Position numbers and translations under genes: made by a program
NCBI GenBank assembly: GCA_018223035.1
Contig: JAAEZD010000024.1
Location: 5,193-69,192 of the forward strand
Length of the DNA stretch: 64,000 bases
Origin: Heliomarina sp018223035
Lineage (GTDB): Bacteria > Pseudomonadota > Alphaproteobacteria > Rhodobacterales > Rhodobacteraceae
Direction: 5' to 3'
Notes under the pieces: generated by a model
The model's input: only the letters and a program-made list of their open reading frames with translations
Databases searched by the model: none
What the model was told of the DNA's origin: nothing
Shown: one piece after another, positions 8,522 to 17,419 of the stretch
Numbering within the stretch: the first letter of the stretch is position 1
Layout of the letters: each line of letters starts with the position of its first letter

Positions 8522-9568
8522 ATGAAAACTAATCGTCTGATCACAACCGTAGATGCCCATATTGGAGGTGAAGTCAGCCGGGTTATTACCGGCGGAGTGA
8601 TTGACTTGCCCGGGAAAACGATGGCGGAGAAGCTCCATCACGTAAACGCTGTCGATGACAGTCTGCGCCGCTTCGTGCTCCACGAACCCAGGGGCGGTGT
8701 CGACAAAACCACGAATATCGTTGTCCCTCCTACCCGCGATGACGCAGATGTGGGGTTTTTCCCAATGGAGGCCAATGGCTGTTACCCGATGTCAGGGGCA
8801 AATGCTATCTGTGTGGTGACTGCGCTTTTAGAGACGGGCACATTGCCGATGCAGGAACCCGAGACTCTGGTCAGGCTGGACACGGCTGCGGGCCTGGTCG
8901 ATGTCCGGGTGCAATGCCGGGAGGGTAGCGCGATCGCTTGTTCAGTTGAAACGCCGGCATCTTTTCCCGTTCATCTTGATCATCCGCTTGAAGTCGAAGG
9001 GGTTGGCACTCTGACCACCGATGTCGGTTGGGGCGGTTGGTTCTATGGTTTTGTCGATGCCCGCGAGCTGGGGTTCTCGATCCGCCCCGATGAGGCGCGG
9101 GATATCGCCCAGGTGCTGCGCAAGATCGGCGCTGCGCTTTGGGAGCAGGTCGATATCAGACATCCCTATGACGATTCAATAAACAAGATCGATCTAGGCG
9201 CATTTCCCTTCCTGACCCTTGATCCGGAAGAAGGATCAAATGTGCACCGGTTCGCCAATATGATGCCAGGCGGTCGGGTTGATCGGTCCCCCTGCGGCAC
9301 CGGCGCCGCCGCGCGTGCCGCTGTTTTGCATGCCAAAGGAAAAATGAAACTTGGAGAGGAGCATATCGCCTTGTCGATCACCGACGGCGAATTCAAGATG
9401 CGACTTCTGGAAAAGAAGATAATCAGCGGTACAGAGGTTGTAATGCCCGAGATTACCGGGCGTGCTTTTATTTATGGAACCAGCCAGTTGTTCGTAAATC
9501 CCGAAGACCCCTATCAGATGGGCATCAGCCTCTCAGACATGTGGGGGGAGGCTGCGAAAGGCTGTTGA
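8522..9568 (+). CDS. Proline racemase-family enzyme (hydroxyproline epimerase/dehydratase-like)
   Basis: The product has 348 residues with the PF05544 fold. The first catalytic position is Ser (MSGANA) where racemases have Cys; the second keeps Cys (SPCGTGAAARAA). DAHIGGE at the N-terminus is typical. Characterised Ser-Cys members act as 4-hydroxyproline epimerases and/or trans-3-hydroxyproline dehydratases, while Cys-Cys members are racemases. It stands inside a transport operon with an M20 amidohydrolase and a diaminopropionate lyase-like enzyme rather than hydroxyproline oxidases, so its substrate here may differ. The start at 8522 follows AAGGG. Confidence 0.88.
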   Translation: MKTNRLITTVDAHIGGEVSRVITGGVIDLPGKTMAEKLHHVNAVDDSLRRFVLHEPRGGVDKTTNIVVPPTRDDADVGFFPMEANGCYPMSGANAICVVTALLETGTLPMQEPETLVRLDTAAGLVDVRVQCREGSAIACSVETPASFPVHLDHPLEVEGVGTLTTDVGWGGWFYGFVDARELGFSIRPDEARDIAQVLRKIGAALWEQVDIRHPYDDSINKIDLGAFPFLTLDPEEGSNVHRFANMMPGGRVDRSPCGTGAAARAAVLHAKGKMKLGEEHIALSITDGEFKMRLLEKKIISGTEVVMPEITGRAFIYGTSQLFVNPEDPYQMGISLSDMWGEAAKGC

Positions 9569-9604
9569 ACGCCACGCGCAGTGGTCTTTAGGAACGACAA
9601 GAAA

Positions 9605-10783
9605 ATGACAGAGATTACTCCACGGGATCTGCATCCATATAGACCCGAGATGGCGGAATTCCGTCGCGATCTTCATCGGCATCCCGAGCTGGGTTTTGAG
9701 GAACATCGGACCGCCGGGAAAGTTGCCAAAGCGCTCCGGGAAATGGGCATCGAAGTGCATGAAGGCGTTGGAAAGACCGGCGTGATCGGTCTTTTGCGAA
9801 ACGGCAACAGCAACCGGTCCGTTATGTTGCGCGCCGACATGGATGCTTTGCCAATCAATGAGACAAGCCAACATGGCTATACATCCCTGAATGCCGGCAA
9901 GATGCATGCCTGCGGCCATGACGGGCATACTTCCATGTTGCTGGGCGCCGCGAAATATCTGAGTGAAAACAAGCCGTTTGACGGCACCGTCATATTCTTG
10001 TTTCAACCGGACGAAGAACAGGGCCGTGGCGCGAAAGCGATGCTGGATGATGGCCTGATCTCCAGATTTTCGCCTGACGAGGCCTATGCGCTGCATAACC
10101 TGCCGGGAGCGCCAACAGGGCAGATATCAACACGGGTCGGCAATATCTGCGCAAGCGAAAGCTTGTTCGAGTTTGAAATCGACGCCCAGGGGGGGCACGC
10201 GGCGATGCCCCACACTGGCGTGGATGCGATTCTGGTCGGCTCCGATCTGGTGCAAAGCCTGCAAGCCATCGTCGCACGAAAACTGGCACCAGATGCAGGT
10301 GCGGTTGTCTCAGTGACCGAGTTTATCACCGATGGACGACGCAATATCCTGCCCGGCCACGCCGTTATCAAGGGCGACACCAGAAGCCGCACGCCAGAAG
10401 TTTGCAGACAGATCGAGAACCTTATGCGTCAGATCGCCGCCGGCGTCGCTGCGACCCATGATGTTCGGATTACGTTAGGTTTTCAGACTGAGTTCGAAGC
10501 CACGGTCAATAGCGCAGACCAGGTCCACGCGGCGGCTCAGGCCGCCAGGGGGATCGGCTGCGATGTCGAGCCGGATCGACAACCGATGTCCTTTTCCGAA
10601 GATTTCGGACGGTTCAGCGCCGCAATTCCCGGCTGTTTTATTCTGATAGGCAACGGAACCGAAGGTGCCCACGCCCAGCCACTGCACGCTTCAGACTACG
10701 ATTTCAACGAAGATATCCTGCCAATCGGGGCCGCCTTCTGGGCCCGCTTGGTTTCCGAACGCCTACCACAAAGGAACGCCTAA
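9605..10783 (+). CDS. M20 family amidohydrolase (hippurate hydrolase-like), module 1
   Basis: M20D metal-dependent hydrolases remove acyl groups from amino acids. This 392-residue protein has RRDLHRHPELGFEEHRTA, the metal motif MHACGHDGHTSMLLGAA, LFQPDEEQGRGAKAM with the catalytic Glu pair, HNLPG and the lid segment GGHAAMPHTGVDAI. An AGGA supports the ATG at 9605; the GTG at 9581 would be an alternative. It ends one base before the next gene. Its close paralogue is at 20313..21479. In the operon it probably deacylates an imported N-acyl amino acid; the acyl group is unknown. Confidence 0.93.
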   Translation: MTEITPRDLHPYRPEMAEFRRDLHRHPELGFEEHRTAGKVAKALREMGIEVHEGVGKTGVIGLLRNGNSNRSVMLRADMDALPINETSQHGYTSLNAGKMHACGHDGHTSMLLGAAKYLSENKPFDGTVIFLFQPDEEQGRGAKAMLDDGLISRFSPDEAYALHNLPGAPTGQISTRVGNICASESLFEFEIDAQGGHAAMPHTGVDAILVGSDLVQSLQAIVARKLAPDAGAVVSVTEFITDGRRNILPGHAVIKGDTRSRTPEVCRQIENLMRQIAAGVAATHDVRITLGFQTEFEATVNSADQVHAAAQAARGIGCDVEPDRQPMSFSEDFGRFSAAIPGCFILIGNGTEGAHAQPLHASDYDFNEDILPIGAAFWARLVSERLPQRNA

Positions 10784-10784
10784 T

Positions 10785-11966
10785 ATGCTTCAAGAATTTG
10801 CCTCAGCCGGCTTGGAACATACCGCAATCGAACCAATAGCGGGAAAAGCCAGCGAAACCGTGTTGACGCGGGATGATTTCAGCGCAGCCACTCAAGAGAT
10901 CACCAGTTGGTCCGGTTATGCCGAGACGCCGCTTTTTGAACTCAAGTCCCTGGCAAAAGCGCTCGGTCTTGGCGGCGTATTCTATAAGGATGAAGGGCCC
11001 CGCTTTGGCCTTGGCAGCTTCAAGGCGCTTGGCGGATCCTATGCCGCCCTGCGTTTGATCCAACGCGAACTGAGCAGTCGTTTGGGCAAGGAAATCCGCA
11101 CCGCTGACATTCGATCCGGCGTCTATGCCAAAGAAATAGCTGAAATCACTTTGGTCTCTGCAACCGACGGAAATCACGGACGTTCCCTGTGCTGGGGCGC
11201 GCAGATGTTCGGCGCCCCCTGCCGGATCTACATCCACTCTGAAGTCAGCGAGGGTCGCGCCCAATCCATGCGCGATCTTGGCGCCGAGGTGATCCGCATC
11301 GACGGGGATTATGACGCATCCGTGGAACGTGCGAGGCACGACGCCGAAGAGAATGGCTGGTTCGTCGTCTCCGACACCTCTTGGGAGGGCTACACGCAGC
11401 CACCCACCGATGTCATGGCTGGCTACGGCGTTATGACCCAAGAGATCGTCAAAAGGATGGAGCAGGCTCCGACCCATGTATTCCTGCAAGGTGGCGTTGG
11501 GGGGCTTGCTGCTGGTGTTGCCGCCAGCCTGCGGCAACATTGGGGGGCCGACAGCCCGCGTGTCGTTATTGTCGAGCCTGCGCTTGCGTCTTGCCTTTTC
11601 AAAAGTGCAATGGCTGGCGAGATGACCAGTTTCGAGATCAAAAAAGAGACCTTGATGGCTGGATTATCCTGTGGCGAACCGTCCGGTCTGGCTTGGCAGA
11701 TCCTGCGCGAGGAAGCCAGCGACTTCCTGACCATCCCGGAAGAGTTGGTCGCGCCAGCAATGCGTCTGGCAGGTCGTCCGCTCGATGGCGATCCCGCTAT
11801 CGTCGCAGGCGAATCCGCCATTGCCGGATTGGCCGCGCTTGTCGCATCGGTTCAAAACGCTCCCCTAAAAGAGGCGTTGGAATTGACACCGGACTCCCGC
11901 GTGTTGCTGATCGGGTCCGAGGGCGCCACCGATCCTGAGATATATGAAGCAATTATGGCAGGTTGA
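10785..11966 (+). CDS. Diaminopropionate ammonia-lyase-like PLP enzyme
   Basis: This is a fold-type II PLP enzyme of 393 residues. FGLGSFKALGGSYA carries the PLP-binding Lys and ATDGNHGRSL the cofactor loop. The Asp of that loop matches the catalytic Asp of diaminopropionate ammonia-lyase (Asp120 in E. coli YgeX), which lets the enzyme act on both D and L isomers. The glycine loop is GGVGGLAAG. The reaction would give pyruvate and ammonia from 2,3-diaminopropionate or a related beta-substituted amino acid. The start is set by AAAGGA before the ATG at 10785. The related enzyme at 18493..19542 lacks the Asp. Confidence 0.85.
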   Translation: MLQEFASAGLEHTAIEPIAGKASETVLTRDDFSAATQEITSWSGYAETPLFELKSLAKALGLGGVFYKDEGPRFGLGSFKALGGSYAALRLIQRELSSRLGKEIRTADIRSGVYAKEIAEITLVSATDGNHGRSLCWGAQMFGAPCRIYIHSEVSEGRAQSMRDLGAEVIRIDGDYDASVERARHDAEENGWFVVSDTSWEGYTQPPTDVMAGYGVMTQEIVKRMEQAPTHVFLQGGVGGLAAGVAASLRQHWGADSPRVVIVEPALASCLFKSAMAGEMTSFEIKKETLMAGLSCGEPSGLAWQILREEASDFLTIPEELVAPAMRLAGRPLDGDPAIVAGESAIAGLAALVASVQNAPLKEALELTPDSRVLLIGSEGATDPEIYEAIMAG

Positions 11967-12111
11967 AAAATGATCGATTGGGGCACAATAGCGCCCTGAA
12001 CCATCCCAGACAATTGGTTCTAATAGATAGGAACCCAAGCCGGGCGTCAGCATGCTACTTATGAACTATGTAGCGAATTTTTGCATCGTGGCCATCAAAA
12101 GCACGCAAAAG

Positions 12112-12927
12112 GGTGTTGTCACGTTAACCTGCCTAGTTTGCCAGTTGGCATGCCGTTCGTTGATCAACCGGCATGTGCCGCGGATTTCCACGCCTCGAAT
12201 GCTTCGAGCCGATTGTAGCGTATGGTGAGGGCAGAGCGGCGGCGGGCTGGGACTGAGAAACGGTTGCGGGTTACGGACTGCATAGATACGAAGCGTTGTA
12301 ATCCACCCGGCGATCGGAAGCCTTGCATTACCCGCTCTCGTTTTCGGAAGGGCAAGTGGCTGTTTTCGGCGCGGTTATTGAGCCCCTTGTGTGACCAATG
12401 ATCAAGGCCAGGCGCGACCTCGCGCTTGGCAGCCCCATATGAGCGCAGTTTGTCCGTAATGATCCTTTTGGGCACGAAACCCCAACGTTTAATCAGCTTG
12501 ACCAAAAGCCGCTTTGCGGCGCGCTTGTGTCGCCTCGATTGAAGAATTTCTTCAAGAACGATGCCGCTTTGGTCGACTGCGCGCCAGAGCCAGTATGACC
12601 GTCCTGCGATCTTCACAACGACTTCGTCCAGATGCCAGACATCGCCAGGGCGCGGCTGCCGTCGGCGTAGAACGTGGGCGATCAGCGGGCCGAACTTGAC
12701 GGTCCAGCGCCGGATCGTCTCATACGAAACGTCCACGCCACGTTCCAGCATCAGCTCCTCTACTTCCCGCAGGCTCAAGTTGAACCGGACGTAGAGCCAG
12801 ACAACATGAGCGATGATCTCAGGAGGATACCGGTGGCGTTTGTAGCTGATCTTTTGTGTCTGCATCCACGTCGCCTACGCCCGGATCTATTAACCAGCAA
12901 CCTCAGGCTCGTTAACGTGACAACACC
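12112..12927 (-). mobile_element. IS6-family insertion sequence, copy 1
   Basis: The element is 816 bp with perfect 17-bp terminal inverted repeats: GGTGTTGTCACGTTAAC at 12112-12128 and its complement at 12911-12927. The flanking 8-mers differ (CGCAAAAG left, ATTCCGCG right), so there is no target duplication. Its right edge abuts a truncated IS21, which fits IS6-type replicative deletion or cointegrate events. The second copy with the same ends and length is at 50160-50975. Confidence 0.9.
12164..12865 (-). CDS. IS6-family transposase (copy 1)
   Basis: The product is a 233-residue DDE transposase: RWTVKFGPL with the helix-turn-helix region before it, then WHLDEVVVKI (first Asp), ITDKLRSYGAAK (second Asp) and NNRAENSHLPFRKRER (Glu). 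It is complete and very similar to 50212..50913 over its whole length. It lies within 816 bp of element DNA with intact ends and is therefore probably functional. Confidence 0.95.
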   Translation of the reverse strand: MQTQKISYKRHRYPPEIIAHVVWLYVRFNLSLREVEELMLERGVDVSYETIRRWTVKFGPLIAHVLRRRQPRPGDVWHLDEVVVKIAGRSYWLWRAVDQSGIVLEEILQSRRHKRAAKRLLVKLIKRWGFVPKRIITDKLRSYGAAKREVAPGLDHWSHKGLNNRAENSHLPFRKRERVMQGFRSPGGLQRFVSMQSVTRNRFSVPARRRSALTIRYNRLEAFEAWKSAAHAG

Positions 12928-13909
12928 ATTCCGCGTGTTCGGCGGTGTGCCTGGTCGCGGGATCTATGACAATATGAAGACCGCCGTTGATCGTGTGGGC
13001 AAAGGCAAGCAGCGGGATGTCAATGCACGCTTCAAGGCTATGGCCAGCCACTACGTATTTGAGCCCGAGTTCTGCAATCCGGCAGCCGGTTGGGAGAAAG
13101 GCCAGGTTGAGAAGAACGTGCAGGATGCGCGCAACCGCATGTGGCAGGTCATGCCGGTCTGCGCCGATCTGGCAGAGCTGAACCAATGGCTTGAAGACCG
13201 CTGTATCGCCCTTTGGACAGAGACACCGCACAAGGCATTGCCGGGGTCCATCGCTGACGTGTGGGAGGCCGAGAAGCCAACGCTGATGGCACTGCCGCCG
13301 GCATTCGATGGCTTTATCGAACACAGTAAGCGTGTGTCACCCACTTGCCTGATCACGTTCGAACGCAATCGCTACAGCGTTCCTGCCAGCTTTGCGAACC
13401 GCCGTGTCAGTTTGCATGTCTATCCCGAACGGCTGATCGTGGTCGCTGAAGGGCAAACGGTTTGCAAGCATGCGCGGATCATCGAGCGGTCTCATCGAAA
13501 GCCCGGCAAGGTCATCTATGATTGGCGCCACTATCTCGCTGTTATCCAACGCAAACCGGGCGCACTTCGGAATGGTGCGCCGTTCACGGAGATGCCGGAT
13601 GCCTTCCGTCAATTGCAGGATCACATGCTGCGTAAAGAAGGCGGTGACCGAGAGATGGTCGACATTCTGTCTTTGGTTCTTCAGCACAACGAAGAGGACG
13701 TTTTGTGCGCAGTGGAGCTGGCACTTGAAGCAGGCGTTCCCACCAAGACGCACATCCTGAACCTGTTGCATCGATTGATCGACCGCAGACCGACAGATCG
13801 CCCCGAGGTCGATCCGCCGGACGCACTGGCATTGCAGACAACGCCAGAGGCCAACGTCAGTCGCTATGACGGGTTGCGACAGACTGAGGAGAAGCGCCAT
13901 GCGTCATGA
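12928..13909 (+). pseudogene. istA: IS21 transposase IstA, N-terminally truncated
   Basis: The surviving part starts within the DDE catalytic domain (GIYDNMKTAVDRVGKGK, then FCNPAAGWEKGQVEKNVQ with the catalytic Glu) and runs through the C-terminal Mu-type beta-barrel region (VSPTCLITFERNRYSVP). The N-terminal helix-turn-helix and the first Asp are missing. The open frame continues upstream only because the antisense strand of the IS6 gene happens to be open. The end overlaps istB by 11 bases. Confidence 0.9.
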
Positions 13910-14690
13910 CCCAGCGGGAGCCTCTATCGTCATCATGCTACGTAGTCTCAAGCTATACGGCATGGCAAATGCGATTGAAGACTTGGTCGCTCAGGGCGCG
14001 CCAGCGTTCGAAGCTGCCACACCAATGCTGTCACAGCTGCTCAAGGCCGAGATCGCCGAACGCGAGGTACGGTCCATCGCCTACCACACGAAGGTTGCCC
14101 GCTTCCCCGCATACAAAGATTTGACGGGCTTCGACTTTGCATCGAGTGAGATCAACGAAGCGACAGTGCGGCAGCTACACCGATGCGAGTTTATCGAAGC
14201 GGCCGAGAATGTTGTTTTGATCGGCGGTCCCGGAACGGGCAAGAGCCACACAGCCACTGCAATCGGCGTCCAAGCCATCGAACATCACCGGCGTAAGGTA
14301 CGCTTCTTCTCGACCGTGGAATTGGTCAACGCGCTGGAGCAGGAGAAGGCGCTCGGAAAGGCAGGGAAACTGGCTGAGACGCTGACGAAGGTCGACTTGG
14401 TCATTTTGGACGAACTCGGCTACCTCCCGTTCAGTTCATCTGGCGGGGCGCTGCTCTTCCATCTGCTCAGCAAGCTCTACGAGCGCACCAGCGTCATCAT
14501 CACCACAAACCTCAGCTTCTCAGAATGGGCGCAGGTCTTCGGGGATGCGAAGATGACAACCGCGCTACTCGATAGGCTAACCCACCGCTGCCACATCCTC
14601 GAAACCGGAAACGACAGCTACCGCTACAAGGCCAGCGCTGAGGCTGCAAAGAAAACACGAAAGGAGGCCAAAACATTGACCGCGCCATAA
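13899..14690 (+). CDS. istB: IS21 helper ATPase IstB
   Basis: IstB is the AAA+ DnaA-like ATPase that helps IstA choose and prepare the target. The product has 263 residues, with Walker A GGPGTGKSH, Walker B VDLVILDELGYLPF, a sensor region IITTNLSFSEW and an arginine finger region LLDRLTHRC. The start at 13899 follows GGAG and overlaps the istA stop. The protein is complete but has no intact partner in this element. Confidence 0.95.
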   Translation: MRHDPAGASIVIMLRSLKLYGMANAIEDLVAQGAPAFEAATPMLSQLLKAEIAEREVRSIAYHTKVARFPAYKDLTGFDFASSEINEATVRQLHRCEFIEAAENVVLIGGPGTGKSHTATAIGVQAIEHHRRKVRFFSTVELVNALEQEKALGKAGKLAETLTKVDLVILDELGYLPFSSSGGALLFHLLSKLYERTSVIITTNLSFSEWAQVFGDAKMTTALLDRLTHRCHILETGNDSYRYKASAEAAKKTRKEAKTLTAP

Positions 14691-14755
14691 ACCACGACGC
14701 ATAACTGAGGGTGGGTCAATTCTCGGTGAAAATACCGGGTCAGTTCTCAGTGACA

Positions 14756-15441
14756 ATCAACACGCCAGCAATCCACTTGGGCCAACCGGTACAGGTTGTG
14801 TATTGCATTTTCCATTCCCAAGCTGTTCGTTTTTACAGTCGCGGCGAAGGCTTGGTCTTACGCGCCGTAAAGCATCATAGAGCCATCGATTTAACAGCGG
14901 AAATGGACCAACTGCTCCGGTTGATCCAGTACTGCCTACGCGAAATCGGAAATGGCGGAGTGCGCGCGTCGCTGCCACTCAATCTCTCGCATTCCGCACT
15001 GGCCGCACAGGTTGAGAGAATCCCGCATAGTGTGAATTCGACTAACCCCACGTTTTGCGCATGCAGCGAATGGCACGTTCGGTAAAGCTGCAGTGCGGAA
15101 CTTGAGTAAATTGCGAAAGCCTGGAATGGTCGAGGATGACGATGAATTGCCCTCTCAAGCTGTCGAATGCTGCTCTCGCTTCGTTGTCAGCACTGAGCCC
15201 GAACCACCTAATCCTGCGACCGCGTTAAAGGATGGCTAGGTGTAACAAAGCGGAAATTGGCGAGGGTCGCATTTCTCCAAGTTGAATACCTACGGTGCTG
15301 ATGTGTCGGTCGGTTGCGGGGGGTGTGTCATGATGGCTTTTACCTATCACAGTACTAGGCGAAGCCGACTTGCCTGGCCCTGAAACGATATGTCGATGCG
15401 GATGGCCAAATTTAAGAGCTAGCCATCCGTCTTTTGCAATT
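14756..15441. other. Gene-poor stretch after IS21
   Basis: I see no supportable gene in these 686 bases. Short frames exist on both strands, none with family features. It probably contains decayed IS or gene remnants between IS21 and the 3' end of module 2. Confidence 0.5.
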
Positions 15442-16785
15442 TCAGAACGCCGCGAGATCTCGGAGGTACAATGCGATGCCCGGGAAGTAGATCAGCAACG
15501 CCGTCATCAAAGCCAAAATTGTGAAGAACGGCAAAGTCCCCCTGATTACTTCCAGATAAGGCCTGTTGAAGATCGCAATTGCAGTGAAGATATCGCAGCC
15601 AAAGGGTGGTGTAGCCGATCCGATGGCCATCTGCAGCGTGACCATCACGCCGACAAGTACCGGATCAAGCCCCGAGGCATCTACGATCGGCACGAAGATC
15701 GGAGTGAGGATGACAAGTACAACAAGCGAGTCGACGAACATGCAGCCCACGAAGAAACAAAGGGCGATGATGAAGAGAATGTATTCTTCGGACGCACCTT
15801 CGAGGTTGAGCGGTTCCAGCAGGCCCTGGGGTATCTGTTCGAATGAGATATACCAGGAAAACGCCTGACCAATCCCGACAAGAATGAACACGACTGCGGT
15901 GATCAAGCCAGTGCTGAGCGCTGAATCCAATACATCATTGAGCTTCAGTTCGCGGTAGATCACGCATTCGACGATAAGTGCGTAGAGGACCGAAAACGAT
16001 GCTGCTTCTGTTGGGGTCACAGCGCCGGAATAGATACCACCAACGATCAGTACCGGGAAACCCAGCGGTAGGACGGCCCTGCGGAAAGCTGCCCTTCGCT
16101 CGGCGCTGGACTGCTTCGGGACAAGCGCGATCTGCTCACCTTGCAGGGCGCTGTAGAAGTAGCAGTAAATCGAAAACATGACCGCCAGAACGACCCCCGG
16201 TCCGATCCCAGCGATGAACAATTCACCGACGCTTGTATTGGCTAGCGTGCCGTAAAGGATCATCCCGATGCTTGGAGGAATAAGGAAAGCGATGTCGCTG
16301 GCATTGATGATCAGCGCCATGACGAAACTGTCCTTGTAGCCAGCCTTCAGCAACTTTGGCCGCATGATCTGGCCAATCGAGACCACTGTCGCTTGGGTTG
16401 ACCCCGAAACCGAGCCAAACAACGTGCAACTGATACAAGCCGTGATAGGCAGACCGGCTCGGCGATGCCCTACAAAAGCTTCGATCAGGCCAAGCAGGTT
16501 GTTGGCAGTATGACCGCGCGCCATGATTTCAGCCGCAAAAATGAACATTGGCACAGCGATGAGCGCGTTCGGCGAAATGCCGGTTACCATTTGCTGAATG
16601 ATGACGCCGGTATCACTCTGCGAGAAATGTACGAGGCCGATCAGAGTCGCAACTGCCAATGGAACGACCATGGGGTAGCTGAGAAACAGCAGTACAACCA
16701 TCGCCACTACCAGCGTAAAGGTGATGACGTAGATATCCAGCTCACCGGCCACGATGTCACCGAGAAATTCAAGGAAACCTGACAT
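15442..16785 (-). CDS. TRAP transporter large permease subunit (DctM type), module 2
   Basis: The product is a 447-residue polytopic protein with DctM landmarks: PMFIFAAEIMARG, LFGSVSGSTQATV, FLIPPSIGMILYG, GGIYSGAVTPTEAASFSVLY and GSATPPFGCDIF. The ATG at 16785 overlaps the end of the small-subunit gene; a start 12 bases earlier is also in frame. It is the last gene of the leftward module 2 transcript. The sequence clearly differs from the module 1 large subunit, so these are not recent duplicates. Confidence 0.93.
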   Translation of the reverse strand: MSGFLEFLGDIVAGELDIYVITFTLVVAMVVLLFLSYPMVVPLAVATLIGLVHFSQSDTGVIIQQMVTGISPNALIAVPMFIFAAEIMARGHTANNLLGLIEAFVGHRRAGLPITACISCTLFGSVSGSTQATVVSIGQIMRPKLLKAGYKDSFVMALIINASDIAFLIPPSIGMILYGTLANTSVGELFIAGIGPGVVLAVMFSIYCYFYSALQGEQIALVPKQSSAERRAAFRRAVLPLGFPVLIVGGIYSGAVTPTEAASFSVLYALIVECVIYRELKLNDVLDSALSTGLITAVVFILVGIGQAFSWYISFEQIPQGLLEPLNLEGASEEYILFIIALCFFVGCMFVDSLVVLVILTPIFVPIVDASGLDPVLVGVMVTLQMAIGSATPPFGCDIFTAIAIFNRPYLEVIRGTLPFFTILALMTALLIYFPGIALYLRDLAAF

Positions 16786-16786
16786 G

Positions 16787-17323
16787 TCAGACCCCAATCT
16801 CTACTGCGTCGCTGTCCTCGACCTCATAAGAGTGCCAGGCGCCGGTATGGGTGATGTTCATGATGAAAGCGATCAGGTACTGTAGGCTGGCCATGAAAAG
16901 GCCGATCGGGATCACCGAGTAGATTACGTAGACTGGAAATTGCAGTGCCGGGCTCAGGCGGTTCAGTTCTTTGATCTCCAGAACGTAGAAAACAGATTTA
17001 TACGCCAGATATCCCAGCAGTAGGCTGGTGGTGATCGAGATCAGTGTCAAAATGACCTTTTTTGACCGACGGCTCAGCGTATCGTAGAGCGCCGTCATGC
17101 GGATATTCCGGCCTTTCCGGACCGCGTACGCAAATCCGAAAAAGGTCACACTGACGATCAGGAACTGGTTCAGTTCTTCGGAAAAGAAAAGGCTTTTACC
17201 AAAGGCATAGCGACCAATGGCGTTGGCGGTCGAGTTCATCATCATTAGTAGAATGGCTGAAATGATGACGAACTTCTCGATGAATTCGGTGCCCTTGCTC
17301 AAGGTGAGCAGTAAGGTTTTCAT
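16787..17323 (-). CDS. TRAP transporter small permease subunit (DctQ type), module 2
   Basis: The product has 178 residues and four membrane helices, with the DctQ features FFSEELNQFLIVSVTFFGFAYAVRKGRNIRM and PVYVIYSVIPIGLFMASLQY. The ATG at 17323 is chosen for its strong GGGAGG ribosome site, which the longer in-frame extension lacks. It lies between the binding-protein gene (97-base gap) and the large subunit, in the order expected for a TRAP operon. Confidence 0.9.
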   Translation of the reverse strand: MKTLLLTLSKGTEFIEKFVIISAILLMMMNSTANAIGRYAFGKSLFFSEELNQFLIVSVTFFGFAYAVRKGRNIRMTALYDTLSRRSKKVILTLISITTSLLLGYLAYKSVFYVLEIKELNRLSPALQFPVYVIYSVIPIGLFMASLQYLIAFIMNITHTGAWHSYEVEDSDAVEIGV

Positions 17324-17419
17324 AGACTTCCCTCCCTCGGCACACCGGTGGGCGTACCACAAAACGAAAGACGCGACGCCTGAACAGGACGCCGCGCCCC
17401 CCGGCAATGTCAGCTTTTG

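Larger units (their letters stand above)
12928..14755 (+). mobile_element. IS21-family element, left end removed
   Basis: This holds a truncated istA, a complete istB and the right end with two related repeats: GGGTCAATTCTCGGTGAA (14713-14730) and GGGTCAGTTCTCAGTGACA (14737-14755). Multiple terminal repeats ending in CA are usual for IS21. The left end and the start of istA were lost where IS6 copy 1 is attached. Confidence 0.88.

Noticed and set aside
12104..12935. Target-site duplication around IS6 copy 1
   Set aside because: The flanking 8-mers (CGCAAAAG and ATTCCGCG) do not match; the same holds for the other IS6 elements.
12674..13909. Single long frame read as one 411-residue protein
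   Set aside because: Its first 84 codons are antisense to the IS6 transposase; only 12928 onward is IstA.
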